DNA of 25,223 bases from Acidithiobacillus ferruginosus (GCF_018854495.1 NZ_JABBDR010000222.1:1-25223), one strand, 5' to 3'; counted from the stretch's first letter, positions 6,971-18,125 are shown. Numbers and translations: made by a program. Notes: a model not told the origin generated them from the sequence alone.

Positions 6971-8845
6971 ATGCAAAACTCATTTGACGTTATCGTAGTC
7001 GGCGGCGGTCACGCCGGGACGGAAGCGGCTGCCGCCGCCGCTCGTCTCGGTGTGCGCACGCTTCTGCTTACCCAGAATCTCGATACCATCGGCCAGATGT
7101 CCTGCAACCCGGCCATCGGCGGCATTGGCAAAGGTCATCTGGTCAAAGAAGTCGACGCACTCGGCGGCATCATGGCTCTCGCCATCGATCAGGCGGGCAT
7201 CCAGTTCCGTACCCTCAACTCCAGCAAAGGCCCGGCGGTGCGCGCCACCCGCGCCCAGGCCGATCGCAGCCTGTACAAACGTGCCGTACGCCGTTTGCTC
7301 GAAGACATACCCGCCCTGCAACTATTTCAGGGCATGGTCGGCGATCTGCTCATGGAAGGCGACCGGCTGGGTGGCATCATCCTGGAAACCGGCCTGGTGC
7401 TGCGTGCCGCACAGGTCGTTCTGACCACAGGTACTTTTCTGGGCGGCCGGGTGCACATGGGTGATCAGAATTACCCCGCCGGCCGCGCCGGCGATCCGCC
7501 GTCCAACGCTCTGGCGCAGCGCCTGCGGGAGATGGCCTTCCCGGTGGCGCGGCTGAAAACCGGTACCCCGCCGCGTATCGACGGCCGCAGCATCGACTAT
7601 GGGGTGCTGGAGGCACAACCCGGCGATACGCCACCGCCCGCTTTTTCCTTTATGACCCGGCGCATCGATGTGCCACAACTGGCCTGCCACATCACCCACA
7701 CCAACGCCCGCACCCACGAAATCATTCAGACGAACCTGCACCAGTCGGCCATGTATGGCGGTCATATCCAGTCGGTAGGGCCGCGTTACTGTCCCTCCAT
7801 CGAGGACAAGGTCGTGCGCTTTGCCGATAAGGCGTCGCATCAGGTTTTCCTGGAGCCAGAAGGCCTCGATACCCACGAAGTCTACCCCAACGGTATCTCC
7901 ACCAGCCTGCCCTTCGGTGTCCAGGTCGAACTGGTGCGCAGCATGCGCGGTCTGGAAAACGCCGTGTTGCTGCGCCCCGGTTACGCCATCGAGTACGACT
8001 ACCTCGATCCCCGCGAACTCCACCCCAGTCTGGAAAGCCGACGCTTGCCGGGTCTGTTCTGCGCCGGCCAGATCAACGGCACCACCGGCTACGAGGAGGC
8101 AGCAGCCCAGGGACTGCTCGCTGGTCTCAACGCCGCCCGCCGCGCGCGCAAACTCGCGGCGTGGACGCCCGGTCGCCACGAAGCCTATCTGGGGGTGATG
8201 GTGGATGATCTTGTCACCCGCGGACTCGACGAACCCTACCGCATGTTCACCAGCCGCGCCGAATATCGCCTGCAACTGCGGGAGGATAATGCCGACCTGC
8301 GTCTGACGCCCCATGGCCGGGCATTGGGGTTGGTAGATGACCAACGCTGGACCGCCTTCCGTGCCAAGCAGGACACGGTGCAGGCGGAGCGCAACCGTCT
8401 CGAGGGCTTGCGCATCCATCCCGGCAGCGCCATCGCCGGGCGTATTGCGGCGAAGACGGATCAGCCCCTCTCCCGCGATGTCACTGCTCTTGAACTCCTC
8501 CGCCGCCCCGACTGGGATTACGCCAGCCTGCTCCAGGTGCTCGACCTCGTTCCGTGCGGCGATGCGCAGGCCTGCGAGCAACTGGAGATCGAGTGCAAAT
8601 ATGCCGGCTATGTCGCCCGTCAGCACGATGAGATCACCCGCGCCGCGCGCTGGGAGGGAACGGATATCCCTGCCGACATGGACTACGCAGCGGTGCGGGG
8701 CCTCTCTACCGAAGTGATGCAGCGCCTCGCCCGTCAGCGACCGCAGACCATCGGTTTAGCCAGCCGTATCCCTGGGGTGACCCCGGCCGCCGTCTCCCTG
8801 CTTCTGATTCATGTGAAACGTCGTGGTCTGCAGCAGGCGGGCTGA
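6971..8845 (+). CDS. mnmG: tRNA uridine-5-carboxymethylaminomethyl modification enzyme MnmG (GidA)
   Basis: This 624-residue protein is close to the usual ~629. The FAD-binding [17 protein letters not shown] sits at residues 11-27, followed by [20 protein letters not shown]. The middle holds the family signature [15 protein letters not shown] and the FAD-contacting [18 protein letters not shown]. The C-terminal domain, which binds tRNA and MnmE, ends near [12 protein letters not shown]. With MnmE it installs the (carboxymethyl)aminomethyl group on U34 of certain tRNAs in the cytoplasm. No mnmE is in the window. The ATG has no clear ribosome-binding site. It is followed after four bases by rsmG, the classic gidA-gidB pair. 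Confidence 0.97.
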   Translation: MQNSFDVIVVGGGHAGTEAAAAAARLGVRTLLLTQNLDTIGQMSCNPAIGGIGKGHLVKEVDALGGIMALAIDQAGIQFRTLNSSKGPAVRATRAQADRSLYKRAVRRLLEDIPALQLFQGMVGDLLMEGDRLGGIILETGLVLRAAQVVLTTGTFLGGRVHMGDQNYPAGRAGDPPSNALAQRLREMAFPVARLKTGTPPRIDGRSIDYGVLEAQPGDTPPPAFSFMTRRIDVPQLACHITHTNARTHEIIQTNLHQSAMYGGHIQSVGPRYCPSIEDKVVRFADKASHQVFLEPEGLDTHEVYPNGISTSLPFGVQVELVRSMRGLENAVLLRPGYAIEYDYLDPRELHPSLESRRLPGLFCAGQINGTTGYEEAAAQGLLAGLNAARRARKLAAWTPGRHEAYLGVMVDDLVTRGLDEPYRMFTSRAEYRLQLREDNADLRLTPHGRALGLVDDQRWTAFRAKQDTVQAERNRLEGLRIHPGSAIAGRIAAKTDQPLSRDVTALELLRRPDWDYASLLQVLDLVPCGDAQACEQLEIECKYAGYVARQHDEITRAARWEGTDIPADMDYAAVRGLSTEVMQRLARQRPQTIGLASRIPGVTPAAVSLLLIHVKRRGLQQAG

Positions 8846-8849
8846 TTCG

Positions 8850-9515
8850 ATGGCCAAGCCGGAGCTGTCCTCGCAAGTGCTGCGTGCCCGTCTGAATGCC
8901 GGATTAGTGGCTCTCGACCTCGACAGCATGGTCGGCGCTGAGCAGCGTAACCTGCTGATCCACTATGTCGCCCTCCTGCAGCGCTGGAATGCCACCCATA
9001 ACCTGACGGCGGTGCGCGATCCCCTGGAGATGGTGCCCCGCCATCTGCTGGACAGCTTGGCGGTGCTACCCTATTTGCCGGAGGGCGCGGTGGTGGATAT
9101 CGGTAGCGGCGCCGGATTGCCCGGCATCCCCCTCGCTATCTGCTGCCCAGCACAAGCGTTCACCCTGGTGGAACCGGCGGCTAAACGGGTCGCTTTCCTC
9201 CGCTACGCCATCGCAGATCTTGGGCTGACCAACGTGCAGGTCGCCCCACAGAGCAGCGAAGATTATCACCCCGATCTCCTGCCAGACGTCATCATCAGCC
9301 GCGCTACCGCGCCCCTCGCGCGTCTCGACGCCATGACCAGGCACCTACAGGGTCCGCACACCTGGGTGCTCGCCCAGAAAGGCCCGGGTGTCGGGGAGGA
9401 GTTGACCGACTGGCTCCGTGCCGCAACCCTCCACATCACCCGTCAGGACCTCGCCGTTCCCGGCCTGCCGCCGCGTTTTTTGCTTTCCTGGCGCATCCCG
9501 ATCGCCACGCCCTAG
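8850..9515 (+). CDS. rsmG: 16S rRNA (guanine527-N7)-methyltransferase RsmG (GidB)
   Basis: This 221-residue protein has LLQRWNATHNLTAVRDP and RHLLDSLAVLPYL before the SAM-binding motif VVDIGSGAGLPGIPLAI, then FTLVEPAAKRVAFLR and a DVIISRATAPL strand, all typical of RsmG. It methylates N7 of G527 in the 530 loop of 16S rRNA, acting on the small subunit; loss in other bacteria gives low-level streptomycin resistance. The start is taken as ATG at 8850, four bases after the mnmG stop, with a GGCGGG ribosome-binding site. An upstream GTG inside mnmG is in frame but less likely. Length compares with about 207 in E. coli. Confidence 0.96.
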   Translation: MAKPELSSQVLRARLNAGLVALDLDSMVGAEQRNLLIHYVALLQRWNATHNLTAVRDPLEMVPRHLLDSLAVLPYLPEGAVVDIGSGAGLPGIPLAICCPAQAFTLVEPAAKRVAFLRYAIADLGLTNVQVAPQSSEDYHPDLLPDVIISRATAPLARLDAMTRHLQGPHTWVLAQKGPGVGEELTDWLRAATLHITRQDLAVPGLPPRFLLSWRIPIATP

Positions 9516-9582
9516 CCCCCCGCACCGCTACGGGGTATCCTACGCCAAGTTATCGTCGAAGATGGAAATCCGCCCAGTCGCC

Positions 9583-10344
9583 ATGCGCACCGTCGCTATC
9601 GCCAATCAAAAGGGGGGGGTGGGTAAGACCACCACCGCCGTCAATCTGGCCGCCGGACTCGCCCAGAACGGCAAGCGCGTCCTCCTGATCGACCTCGATC
9701 CCCAGGCCAACGCGACCACTGGTCTGGGTCTCGGCAGCAGCGCCACGGCGACGATTTACCACGCCCTCCTTGGCGAACTGCCCCTGAGCGCGGTGTTGTT
9801 GAATGCGTTTCCGGAAGGCCTTTCCCTCGCACCCTCCAGCCCCGATCTTGCGGGTGCGGAGGTGGAGCTTTATGGCCGCCCCGATCGTGAGCGGCGCCTG
9901 CAGGATGCCCTCGCACCGGTCGCGGGCTTCGACTATGTCCTGATCGACTGCCCGCCTGCCCTCAATATGCTCACCATAAACGCACTGGTCGCCGCCGATA
10001 GTGTCCTGATCCCCATGCAGTGTGAATACTACGCACTGGAGGGGCTGACCCAGTTGCTGGGCACGGTGCGCCGGGTCCGCGCCCAGTTGAATCCCCGTCT
10101 GGAGGTGCATGGCCTGCTGCGGACCATGTTCGATAACCGCAACCGGCTGGCTTCCGAAGTGGCCCAGGAGCTGGAGCGGCATTTTCCCGACAAGCTGTAC
10201 CAAACGGTCGTCCCTCGCAATATCCGCCTCGCCGAGGCCCCCAGCTTTGGCCGTGCCGCTCTGGTCTATGATCCCGCCTGCGCCGGTTCGCGGGCTTATC
10301 AGGGCGTTGCCACCGAATTTCTGCGCCGCGAGTGGATGAAATGA
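9583..10344 (+). CDS. parA: Chromosome-partitioning ATPase ParA (Soj)
   Basis: From the ATG at 9583 the product is 253 residues, the same length as typical chromosomal Soj proteins. It opens with MRTVAIANQKGGVGKTTTAV, the deviant Walker A box (KGGVGKTT, residues 10-17). Later come the Walker A' region RVLLIDLDPQANATTGL, Walker B YVLIDCPPAL and the typical IPMQCEYYALEGL. An in-frame ATG at 9562 would add seven residues; neither start has a convincing ribosome-binding site. ParA is a nucleoid-associated ATPase that moves ParB-parS complexes and so segregates the chromosome origin. Its stop overlaps the parB start (ATGA). The place between rsmG and parB is the common chromosomal one. Confidence 0.95.
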   Translation: MRTVAIANQKGGVGKTTTAVNLAAGLAQNGKRVLLIDLDPQANATTGLGLGSSATATIYHALLGELPLSAVLLNAFPEGLSLAPSSPDLAGAEVELYGRPDRERRLQDALAPVAGFDYVLIDCPPALNMLTINALVAADSVLIPMQCEYYALEGLTQLLGTVRRVRAQLNPRLEVHGLLRTMFDNRNRLASEVAQELERHFPDKLYQTVVPRNIRLAEAPSFGRAALVYDPACAGSRAYQGVATEFLRREWMK

Positions 10345-11189
10345 AACGGGTCGGCCTGGGCCGCGGTCTGGACGCCCTTTTCGCCAGTGAAGGTGGTGCG
10401 GGCGCGGCCATGCGCGAGGTTCCCCTCGACGTACTGCAGCGCGGGCGTTATCAGCCGCGCGGCTTGATCAGTGCCGAGTCCCTGGAAGAACTGACCGCAT
10501 CCATCCGCAGTCAGGGGGTGGTGCAGCCCATCGTCATTCGCGCCATCGGTGGCGGCCGCTATGAGATCGTCGCCGGCGAGCGCCGCTGGCGCGCGGCGCA
10601 ATTGGCGGGCCTCAGCCATATCCCCGCCGTGGTCCGTGAGTGCAGTGATGAACAGGCCCTTGCCATCGGTATCATCGAGAACATCCAGCGTCAGGCGCTG
10701 AATCCGCTGGAAGAAGCGCAGGCCCTGCAACGCCTGCTCGACGAGTTCGGCCTCAGCCACGAAGCGCTGGCCGAATCCCTCGGCCGTTCCCGCGCTGCCA
10801 TCAGTAACCAGTTGCGCCTGCTGCGCCTCTGCCCGGACCTCCATCCCCATGTCGAAAATGGCGCGCTCAGCGCCGGTCACGCCCGTGCCCTGCTGACCCT
10901 GCCGGACGGGCGCCAGGTGCAGATTGCGGAAAGGGTGGTGCGTGAGGCCCTGAGTGTGCGGGCCACCGAGCGACTGGTCCAGGCCGAGGGCCGGGTCAAG
11001 GCGCCCAAGGCGGAGCCCGACGCCAATGTTGCCGCGCTTTCCGCCCGGATCGCCGCGCGCCTGGGGCTGCCCGTCGACCTGCGTGCGCAGGGGCGGGGGG
11101 GTGAATTGCGGATCCGCTGGGAGGATCCGGAACAGGAGGCGGCACTTTTTCAGTGTCTGGGCGTGTCTCTGGATGATGACGAAAGCTGA
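10341..11189 (+). CDS. parB: Chromosome-partitioning protein ParB (Spo0J)
   Basis: This 282-residue protein starts MKRVGLGRGLDALF, the usual ParB N-terminus that stimulates ParA. The ParB/sulfiredoxin-type CTPase domain includes QPRGLISAESLEELTASIR, YEIVAGERRWRAAQLAGL and IIENIQRQALNPLEEAQAL. A helix-turn-helix (LGRSRAAISNQLRLLRL) for parS binding and a C-terminal dimerisation part follow. The ATG at 10341 overlaps the parA stop as ATGA; a GTG three codons earlier is an alternative. ParB loads on parS sites as a CTP-dependent clamp. I found no full parS consensus in the window, but it is often found some distance away. Confidence 0.95.
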   Translation: MKRVGLGRGLDALFASEGGAGAAMREVPLDVLQRGRYQPRGLISAESLEELTASIRSQGVVQPIVIRAIGGGRYEIVAGERRWRAAQLAGLSHIPAVVRECSDEQALAIGIIENIQRQALNPLEEAQALQRLLDEFGLSHEALAESLGRSRAAISNQLRLLRLCPDLHPHVENGALSAGHARALLTLPDGRQVQIAERVVREALSVRATERLVQAEGRVKAPKAEPDANVAALSARIAARLGLPVDLRAQGRGGELRIRWEDPEQEAALFQCLGVSLDDDES

Positions 11190-11199
11190 TATTCGGCGC

Positions 11200-11228
11200 T
11201 TGACGGGCTGCATCGGCGTGTTTAGACT
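11200..11228 (+). promoter_or_regulatory. Sigma70-like promoter of the ATP synthase operon
   Basis: TTGACG (11200-11205), exactly 17 bases, then TAGACT (11223-11228), lies just after the parB stop and before atpI. The predicted transcription start would be near 11235. It matches the consensus at five of six positions in the -35 hexamer and four of six in the -10. Confidence 0.6.
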
Positions 11229-11279
11229 CACCGCGTATTCAAGAATTGTCTGTTGAAGGCGCAAAAAAAACAAACCGCG

Positions 11280-11651
11280 ATGGTCAATTTTTCGTCGTAT
11301 GTGGGACGGGTGACCGCCACTGTACTGACGTTAGCCCTGCTGATGGCCGCGATAGCGGCCTGGGGCTGGGGGCGCGAAGAAGCCTACGCAGTGCTTTTTG
11401 CGGCATTTTTGAGTGTAGTCAACATGCTTATTTTGGGTGGTCGCCTTATCGCGCTCCCCGCCTCTGCGCAACGCGCTGCACAGCGCTTGGGTGGAGCGGT
11501 GTTGCAGCGCTGGACGATCACCATCCTCGGACTGATTTTTGCAATATTCTGGCTGCGCCTGCCCGTCATCGGGCTGGTCGCCGGATTCTTGCTGACCCAT
11601 TTCGTATTTTTGGCATTTCTGGTGCGGGAACGTTCCAGACAAAGGAGTTAA
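11280..11651 (+). CDS. atpI: ATP synthase accessory protein AtpI (subunit I)
   Basis: This 123-residue protein is a hydrophobic four-helix membrane protein: helices near VTATVLTLALLMAAIAAWGW, AVLFAAFLSVVNMLILGGRL, WTITILGLIFAIFWLRLPVI and GLVAGFLLTHFVFLAFLV. The small-residue, glycine-rich second helix and place at the head of the operon identify it as AtpI, which helps assemble the c-ring and may act in Mg2+ supply to the synthase. The ATG at 11280 is preferred. A TTG at 11253 would add nine mostly polar residues; neither start has a good ribosome-binding site, and low translation is usual for atpI. The atpB start follows three bases after the stop. Confidence 0.8.
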   Translation: MVNFSSYVGRVTATVLTLALLMAAIAAWGWGREEAYAVLFAAFLSVVNMLILGGRLIALPASAQRAAQRLGGAVLQRWTITILGLIFAIFWLRLPVIGLVAGFLLTHFVFLAFLVRERSRQRS

Positions 11652-11653
11652 GC

Positions 11654-12403
11654 GTGGCATCAGGCGATATCGCCCATCACCTCGTAAACTGGTCCATCGG
11701 TGAAGGCTTCTGGACCTTTAATCTCGACACCATCGTCATGGGTTGGGTCCTGGCTGCCATTCTGGTGATTACCGCCATGGTGGTGGGCTCCCGTTTGCAA
11801 GCCAGCGCCCCCAGCGGGATGCAGAACTGGCTGGAGGGGGTGGTGGATTTCATCGACGATCTGGTACAAGGCAGCTTCCCGGTCAAAGATCCGCTGATTG
11901 CCCCGGTCGCCATGACGGTGTTTCTCTGGATTCTGTTGATGAACAGCATGGACCTCATCCCCGCGTACCTGCCGGGGATGGTTGCACACTGGTTCGGGAT
12001 CACGGAGTTCCGCATTACCCCGACCGTCAATTTGAATACGACGCTGGGTGTGGCTATCGCAATCTTCCTGCTCATGATAGCGACCAATCTACGTGTCAAG
12101 GGGTTCTCCTACTTTAAGACCTATCTGACCCATCCCTTCGGTATCTGGCTGGCGCCGATGAATATCATCATGTCGCTGATCGAAGAGATCACCAAACCGT
12201 TGAGCCTGGGTCTGCGACTTTTCGGCAACATGTTTGCCGGCGAACTGGTCTTCCTGCTGCTGGCCATGCTGCCCTGGTGGGGCGGGCTGGTCATGGGCGA
12301 AGTCTGGTCGCTGTTTGAGAGTTTGATCATCATCCTGCAAGCATTTATTTTCACCGTGCTGACGGTGGTTTATCTCGGCATGGCGAACATGCAGGATCAC
12401 TAA
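11654..12403 (+). CDS. atpB: F1Fo ATP synthase subunit a
   Basis: This 249-residue polytopic membrane protein has the diagnostic fourth-helix stretch EEITKPLSLGLRLFGNMFAGE, containing the essential arginine that faces the c-ring carboxylate. MNSMDLIPAYLPG also fits the family. Subunit a holds the two proton half-channels of Fo. The start is GTG at 11654, seven bases after an AAAGGAG ribosome-binding site; the reading frame is open further upstream inside atpI, but those starts are not credible. The protein is a little shorter than E. coli AtpB (271). Confidence 0.95.
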   Translation: MASGDIAHHLVNWSIGEGFWTFNLDTIVMGWVLAAILVITAMVVGSRLQASAPSGMQNWLEGVVDFIDDLVQGSFPVKDPLIAPVAMTVFLWILLMNSMDLIPAYLPGMVAHWFGITEFRITPTVNLNTTLGVAIAIFLLMIATNLRVKGFSYFKTYLTHPFGIWLAPMNIIMSLIEEITKPLSLGLRLFGNMFAGELVFLLLAMLPWWGGLVMGEVWSLFESLIIILQAFIFTVLTVVYLGMANMQDH

Positions 12404-12444
12404 GAGTTTATTATTCCACTTTGCGACACTTGTAAGGAGTTACC

Positions 12445-12699
12445 ATGGACGCACATACCATCATTGTTGCTGCTACTGCCATTGCCGTAGGTATCATTTT
12501 CGGCGCCGCCGGTCTGGGTTCCGCCATTGGTTGGGGTCTGATCACCTCCAAGACTATTGAAGGCATCACCCGTCAGCCGGAAATGCGCCCACAGTTGCTG
12601 GTGAATACTTTCATCTTTGCCGGTCTGATGGAATCTTTCCCCTTCATCATTCTGGCCTTCGGTTTCTGGTTCCTCTTCGCCAACCCGTTCCTGGGCTGA
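12445..12699 (+). CDS. atpE: F1Fo ATP synthase subunit c
   Basis: This 84-residue hairpin of two membrane helices has the glycine-rich first helix AVGIIFGAAGLGSAIGWG, the polar loop TRQPEMRP and the second helix NTFIFAGLMESFPFIILAFG. The ion-binding carboxylate is Glu63 (where E. coli has Asp61). There is no extra polar Na+-binding signature that I would trust, and proton use is the expectation. A strong TAAGGAG ribosome-binding site seven bases before the ATG fits the high stoichiometry of the c-ring. A hairpin and a 12-bp palindrome follow the stop. Confidence 0.96.
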   Translation: MDAHTIIVAATAIAVGIIFGAAGLGSAIGWGLITSKTIEGITRQPEMRPQLLVNTFIFAGLMESFPFIILAFGFWFLFANPFLG

Positions 12700-12702
12700 T
12701 GC

Positions 12703-12733
12703 TGGACCGGCTGAGCCGGCCCACTTGCAAGTG
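12703..12733 (+). promoter_or_regulatory. Intercistronic hairpin and palindrome between atpE and atpF
   Basis: TGG-A-CCGGC and GCCGG-C-CCA around a TGA loop (12703-12723) form a short GC-rich stem, and CACTTGCAAGTG (12722-12733) is a perfect palindrome running up to the atpF ribosome-binding site. They could stabilise the atpE message or reduce initiation at atpF, giving more c than b subunits. That role is inference. Confidence 0.35.
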
Positions 12734-12741
12734 AGGTAGTC

Positions 12742-13221
12742 ATGAATCCAGTAGGTATCAATGGAACGCTGATCGTACAGTTGGTCACCTTCGTCATCTT
12801 GGTGGCCTTGCTGTACAAGTATATGTATGGTCCTTTGCGTAAGGTCATGGATGACCGCCGCGCCAAAATCGCCGACGGCCTGGCGGCAGCGGAACGCGGT
12901 AAGGAAGAGATGGCTCTGGCGCAGAAGCGTGCGACGGAACTGCTCCGCGAAGCCAAGGAAAAGGCGGCAGAAATCATCGCCAACGCCGAGCGTCGTGGTG
13001 TGGAGTTGCGTGAAGAGGCACAGGGTAAGGCGCGCGAGGAAGCTGATCGGATCATCGCCAGCGCGCGCGCCGAAATCGACGTCGAAACCAATCGGGCGCG
13101 CGAAGTACTGCGTGGGCAGGTGGTGGAGCTCGTGGTGAATGGCACCCAGCGCATTCTGCATCGCGAAATCGACGATCAGACCCACCGCGACATCATCGAC
13201 CGTATGGTCGGCCAATTGTGA
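12742..13221 (+). CDS. atpF: F1Fo ATP synthase subunit b
   Basis: This 159-residue protein has one N-terminal membrane helix (about residues 8-27, [20 protein letters not shown]) followed by the typical [26 protein letters not shown] start of a long charged coiled coil rich in Ala, Glu, Arg and Lys. It forms the peripheral stalk dimer that joins subunit a to delta and holds F1 against rotation. Length agrees with E. coli AtpF (156). The ATG has a GTGAGGTAG ribosome-binding site that overlaps the preceding palindrome. Confidence 0.95.
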   Translation: MNPVGINGTLIVQLVTFVILVALLYKYMYGPLRKVMDDRRAKIADGLAAAERGKEEMALAQKRATELLREAKEKAAEIIANAERRGVELREEAQGKAREEADRIIASARAEIDVETNRAREVLRGQVVELVVNGTQRILHREIDDQTHRDIIDRMVGQL

Positions 13222-13231
13222 GGAGCCTCCC

Positions 13232-13771
13232 ATGGCGGATCTGATCACGGTGGCGCGTCCCTACGCAGAGGCGCTTTATGGGCTGGCGAAAGAGAGCGGC
13301 CAGGAGCAGGCCTGGGCGGATGCGCTGCAGGCGCTTGCCGCCATGATTGCCGATGTTCAGGCGCAGGCCTTTCTCACGGATCCGGAGCGTGCTGACGCCG
13401 AAAAGGTGTCCTTGCTGACGGCGGTTCCTGTGGCGGTGGACGCCAAGGCGTGGAGGGCATTTCTGGCGCTGTTGATCCACAACGATCGCTGGCCCGCGAC
13501 GGCCGAGATCGGCACACTTTTCGCGGACGCCATGCGCCGCGCGGAAGGCGTTGTCGATGTCCTGGTCACCAGCGCCGTCGCCCTGGACGCCGGGCAGAAG
13601 ACGGCTGTGCAGTCCGCGCTCGAGCGCCGCTTTACCGGCCACAAGGTGGCATTCCGGGAAGCGGTCGACGCCGCGCTGATCGGTGGCCTAGTTATTCATA
13701 CGGGTGATCTCACCATAGATGCTTCCGTGCGTGGACAAGTGCAGCAGCTTGCCCGAACCCTTCGCAGCTAA
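13232..13771 (+). CDS. atpH: F1Fo ATP synthase subunit delta
   Basis: This 179-residue protein begins MADLITVARPYAEALYGLAK, the OSCP/delta signature, and ends in the beta-rich C-terminal part with AALIGGLVIHTGDLTIDASVRGQ. Delta sits on top of F1 and connects it to the b stalk. The start is ATG at 13232 with a GAGGAG ribosome-binding site, ten bases after the atpF stop. The length is as in E. coli (177). Confidence 0.95.
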   Translation: MADLITVARPYAEALYGLAKESGQEQAWADALQALAAMIADVQAQAFLTDPERADAEKVSLLTAVPVAVDAKAWRAFLALLIHNDRWPATAEIGTLFADAMRRAEGVVDVLVTSAVALDAGQKTAVQSALERRFTGHKVAFREAVDAALIGGLVIHTGDLTIDASVRGQVQQLARTLRS

Positions 13772-13787
13772 GTCTTGAGGAAATGGT

Positions 13788-15332
13788 ATGCAACAACTGA
13801 ATCCATCGGAAATCAGTGAACTGATCCGCGCACGGATCGCCGGCTTTGAAGGCCGTGTCGAAACGCGCTCGCAGGGCACCATCATCAGCTTGAGTGACGG
13901 CATTCTCCGCATTCACGGTCTGGAAGACGTAATGTACGGCGAGATGCTGGAACTCCCCGGCGGCCGTTTCGGGCTGGCCATGAATCTGGAACAGGACAAT
14001 GTCGGCGCGGTCGTGCTCGGCGAGTTCTCCGGTCTCCAGGAGGGCGACGTCGTCAAGTGCACCGGCAGAGTCATGCAGGTGCCCATTGGCAAGGCGCTTC
14101 TCGGTCGTGTCGTCAATGCCCTGGGCCAGCCTATCGATGGCAAGGGCGCCATTGACGCCGAGGAGTTCGACGTCCTTGAAAAAATCGCCCCTGGCGTAAT
14201 CGACCGGCAGAGTGTCGACGAGCCCATGCAGACCGGCATCAAGTCCATCGACGCCATGGTGCCGATTGGTCGTGGTCAGCGCGAACTCATCATCGGCGAC
14301 CGCCAGACCGGCAAGACGGCCGTCGCGGTCGATGCCATCCTCAATCAGAAAGGCAAGGATGTGCAGTGCATCTATGTCGCCATCGGCCAGAAGGCTTCCA
14401 CCGTTGCCAGCGTGGTGCGCAAGCTCGAAGAATACGGCGCCATGGAGTACACCACGGTGATCGCCGCCAACGCCTCCGAATCCGCCGCCATGCAGTACCT
14501 GGCGCCCTATGCCGGCTGCACCATGGGGGAATATTTCCGCGACCGCGGTATGAATGCGCTCATCGTGTATGATGATCTTACCAAGCAGGCTTGGGCCTAT
14601 CGCCAGATTTCCCTGCTGCTGCGCCGTCCGCCGGGCCGTGAAGCGTATCCGGGAGATGTGTTTTATCTGCATTCCCGTCTGCTAGAGCGCGCCGCGCGTG
14701 TCAACGCGGATTTCGTCGAGAAGTTTACCAAGGGCGAAGTGAAGGGCAAGACTGGTTCGTTGACCGCCCTGCCCATCATCGAAACCCAGGCGGGTGACGT
14801 GTCGGCTTTCGTGCCCACCAACGTGATCTCCATCACCGACGGCCAGATCTATCTGGAAACCGATCTTTTCAACGCCGGTATCCGCCCCGCCATCAACGCC
14901 GGCCTGTCGGTATCGCGGGTGGGTGGCGCGGCGCAGACCAAGATCATCAAGAAGCTGGGCGGCGGTATTCGTCTGGATCTGGCCCAGTATCGTGAACTGG
15001 CGGCCTTCGCGCAGTTTGCATCCGATCTGGATGAAATTACCCGCAAGCAGATTGAACGCGGCAAGCGGGTTACGGAATTGTTGAAGCAGGATCAGTTCTC
15101 TCCGATGTCGGTGGCAGAGCAGGGCGCGGCGCTTTTTGCGGCCAGCAGTGGTGCGCTGGACGATGTCGAAGTGGCCAATGTACGACCTTTCGAGAAGGCG
15201 CTGCTCGCTTATTTGAACAGCAACTACAAAGAGTTGATGGCTGGAATCGAAGAGAAGAAGGATCTGACGGACGACTTCAAGAAGCAACTCGACGCGGCGG
15301 TTAAGCAGTTCAAGTCCGGCTCGACGTACTAG
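13788..15332 (+). CDS. atpA: F1Fo ATP synthase subunit alpha
   Basis: This 514-residue protein (E. coli 513) starts [20 protein letters not shown]. It contains the Walker A loop GDRQTGKTA (about residue 170), the DxxxDD-like [20 protein letters not shown] and [20 protein letters not shown], and the ATP synthase signature [17 protein letters not shown]. Alpha carries the non-catalytic nucleotide sites and completes the catalytic sites at the alpha-beta interface. A TTGAGGAAA ribosome-binding site precedes the ATG. Nothing in the sequence is unusual. Confidence 0.98.
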   Translation: MQQLNPSEISELIRARIAGFEGRVETRSQGTIISLSDGILRIHGLEDVMYGEMLELPGGRFGLAMNLEQDNVGAVVLGEFSGLQEGDVVKCTGRVMQVPIGKALLGRVVNALGQPIDGKGAIDAEEFDVLEKIAPGVIDRQSVDEPMQTGIKSIDAMVPIGRGQRELIIGDRQTGKTAVAVDAILNQKGKDVQCIYVAIGQKASTVASVVRKLEEYGAMEYTTVIAANASESAAMQYLAPYAGCTMGEYFRDRGMNALIVYDDLTKQAWAYRQISLLLRRPPGREAYPGDVFYLHSRLLERAARVNADFVEKFTKGEVKGKTGSLTALPIIETQAGDVSAFVPTNVISITDGQIYLETDLFNAGIRPAINAGLSVSRVGGAAQTKIIKKLGGGIRLDLAQYRELAAFAQFASDLDEITRKQIERGKRVTELLKQDQFSPMSVAEQGAALFAASSGALDDVEVANVRPFEKALLAYLNSNYKELMAGIEEKKDLTDDFKKQLDAAVKQFKSGSTY

Positions 15333-15341
15333 GAGAGTAGC

Positions 15342-16208
15342 ATGGCCAATGCCAAGGAAATCCGGGGGCAGATCAAGAGCGTAAAAAATACGCGCAAGAT
15401 CACGCGCGCCATGGAGATGGTGGCTGCGAGCAAGATGCGGCGCGCACAGGAGCGGATGCGCGCCGCCCGTCCTTACGCGGAGAAGATTCGCGAGGTATTG
15501 GGGCATCTGGCGCAGGCCCATCCCGAGTATGAACACCCGCTGATGCAGGTGCGCCCCATCAAAAAGGCGGGCTTTCTGGTGGTGACCACGGATCGAGGCC
15601 TTTGTGGCGGGCTCAACGTGAATGTGCTGCGCAACGTCGTCCAAAAGGTGCGCGAGCTCCACGAGGGCGGGGTCGAGTCGAATCTCGCGGTGGTGGGCAA
15701 CAAGGGGTTGGGCTTTTTGCGGCGCCATGGTGCGCATCTCGTGGCGGAGCTGAACGGATTGGGTGACAGGCCGCATCTGGGCGACATGATCGGACCCATC
15801 CGGGCGATGGCGGATGCTTACGCCAAGGGGGAGGTCGACGTGGTCTATCTGGTCTCCTCCCGCTTCGTGAATACGATGTTGCAGCGAGCAACGGTCGAGC
15901 AATTGCTGCCGGTCGAAAAACCGACGGCGTCCGCAGAACAGCGTGCGGAGTTGTGGGATTACATCTATGAGCCCGAAGCCCGTCCGGTGCTGGATCGCCT
16001 GATGCAGCGCTATGTGGAATCGGTGGTGTACCAGGCGGTTATCGAACACCTTGCCTGCGAACAGAGCGCGCGCATGGTCGCCATGAAAAGTGCGTCGGAC
16101 AACGCCAAACGTATGGTGGATGACCTCCAGTTGGCCTACAACAAGGCGCGCCAGGCCGCCATTACTCAGGAAATCGCCGAGATCAGCGCCGGTGCGGCGG
16201 CGGTTTGA
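15342..16208 (+). CDS. atpG: F1Fo ATP synthase subunit gamma
   Basis: This 288-residue protein (E. coli 287) has the conserved N-terminal helix [20 protein letters not shown] and [12 protein letters not shown], the mid-region [12 protein letters not shown], and the C-terminal helix [20 protein letters not shown]. The two end helices form the coiled coil that turns inside the alpha-beta hexamer and couples proton flow to catalysis. An AGGAGAG ribosome-binding site is present, nine bases after atpA ends. Confidence 0.97.
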   Translation: MANAKEIRGQIKSVKNTRKITRAMEMVAASKMRRAQERMRAARPYAEKIREVLGHLAQAHPEYEHPLMQVRPIKKAGFLVVTTDRGLCGGLNVNVLRNVVQKVRELHEGGVESNLAVVGNKGLGFLRRHGAHLVAELNGLGDRPHLGDMIGPIRAMADAYAKGEVDVVYLVSSRFVNTMLQRATVEQLLPVEKPTASAEQRAELWDYIYEPEARPVLDRLMQRYVESVVYQAVIEHLACEQSARMVAMKSASDNAKRMVDDLQLAYNKARQAAITQEIAEISAGAAAV

Positions 16209-16246
16209 CGATGGTGAACAGCATTTTTGGAAATTTTGAGGGTTAA

Positions 16247-17659
<1,413 letters not shown>

Positions 17660-17662
17660 ATC

Positions 17663-18088
17663 ATGGCGATGACCATAGATGTGCGGGTAGTCAGCGCCGA
17701 GGGCAGCATCTACGCGGGGGTCGCCGATATGGTGGTGGCCCCCGGCGAGATGGGCGAACTTGGCATTCTGCCCCGCCACGCGCCGTTGCTGACCGGGCTG
17801 CGCCCCGGTGAGTTGCGGATCATTCGCGGTGCGGAGACGGAATATCTCTTCGTCAATGGCGGGATTCTAGAAATTCAACCCGACATGGTGACGGTGCTGG
17901 CCGACTCGGCGGAACGCGCGACAGATATCGACGAAGCCAAGGCTTTAGCGGCCAAGCAGGCTGCTGAAGCGCGGATGGCGGGACACACGGACCAGATGGA
18001 GTATGCGGCGGCTCAGGCGGAATTGCTGGAGCAGATTGCCCGCCTGAAGACAGTGCAACGCCTGCGGGAGCAGGGATTGCTGCGCTGA
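17663..18088 (+). CDS. atpC: F1Fo ATP synthase subunit epsilon
   Basis: This 141-residue protein (E. coli 139) has the beta-sandwich N-terminal domain VVSAEGSIYAGVADMVVAPGEMGELGILPRHAPLL (about residues 9-43) and a C-terminal helical hairpin. It sits at the base of gamma and can inhibit ATP hydrolysis through that hairpin. It starts three bases after the atpD stop with a weak ribosome-binding site, so coupled translation is likely. It is the last gene of the operon, followed by a terminator. Confidence 0.96.
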   Translation: MAMTIDVRVVSAEGSIYAGVADMVVAPGEMGELGILPRHAPLLTGLRPGELRIIRGAETEYLFVNGGILEIQPDMVTVLADSAERATDIDEAKALAAKQAAEARMAGHTDQMEYAAAQAELLEQIARLKTVQRLREQGLLR

Positions 18089-18125
18089 CCGTCGCGCAAT
18101 ATGTGCAGACGTGTCGAGTAACACC

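Noticed and set aside
9516..9545. A small hairpin CCCCG-N8-CGGGG between rsmG and parA as a terminator.
   Set aside because: The stem is only 5 bp with no T-run, and the genes around it look like one transcription unit.
14682..16049. A long minus-strand open frame opposite atpA and atpG.
   Set aside because: It is a shadow of conserved atp genes, with no recognisable motif.
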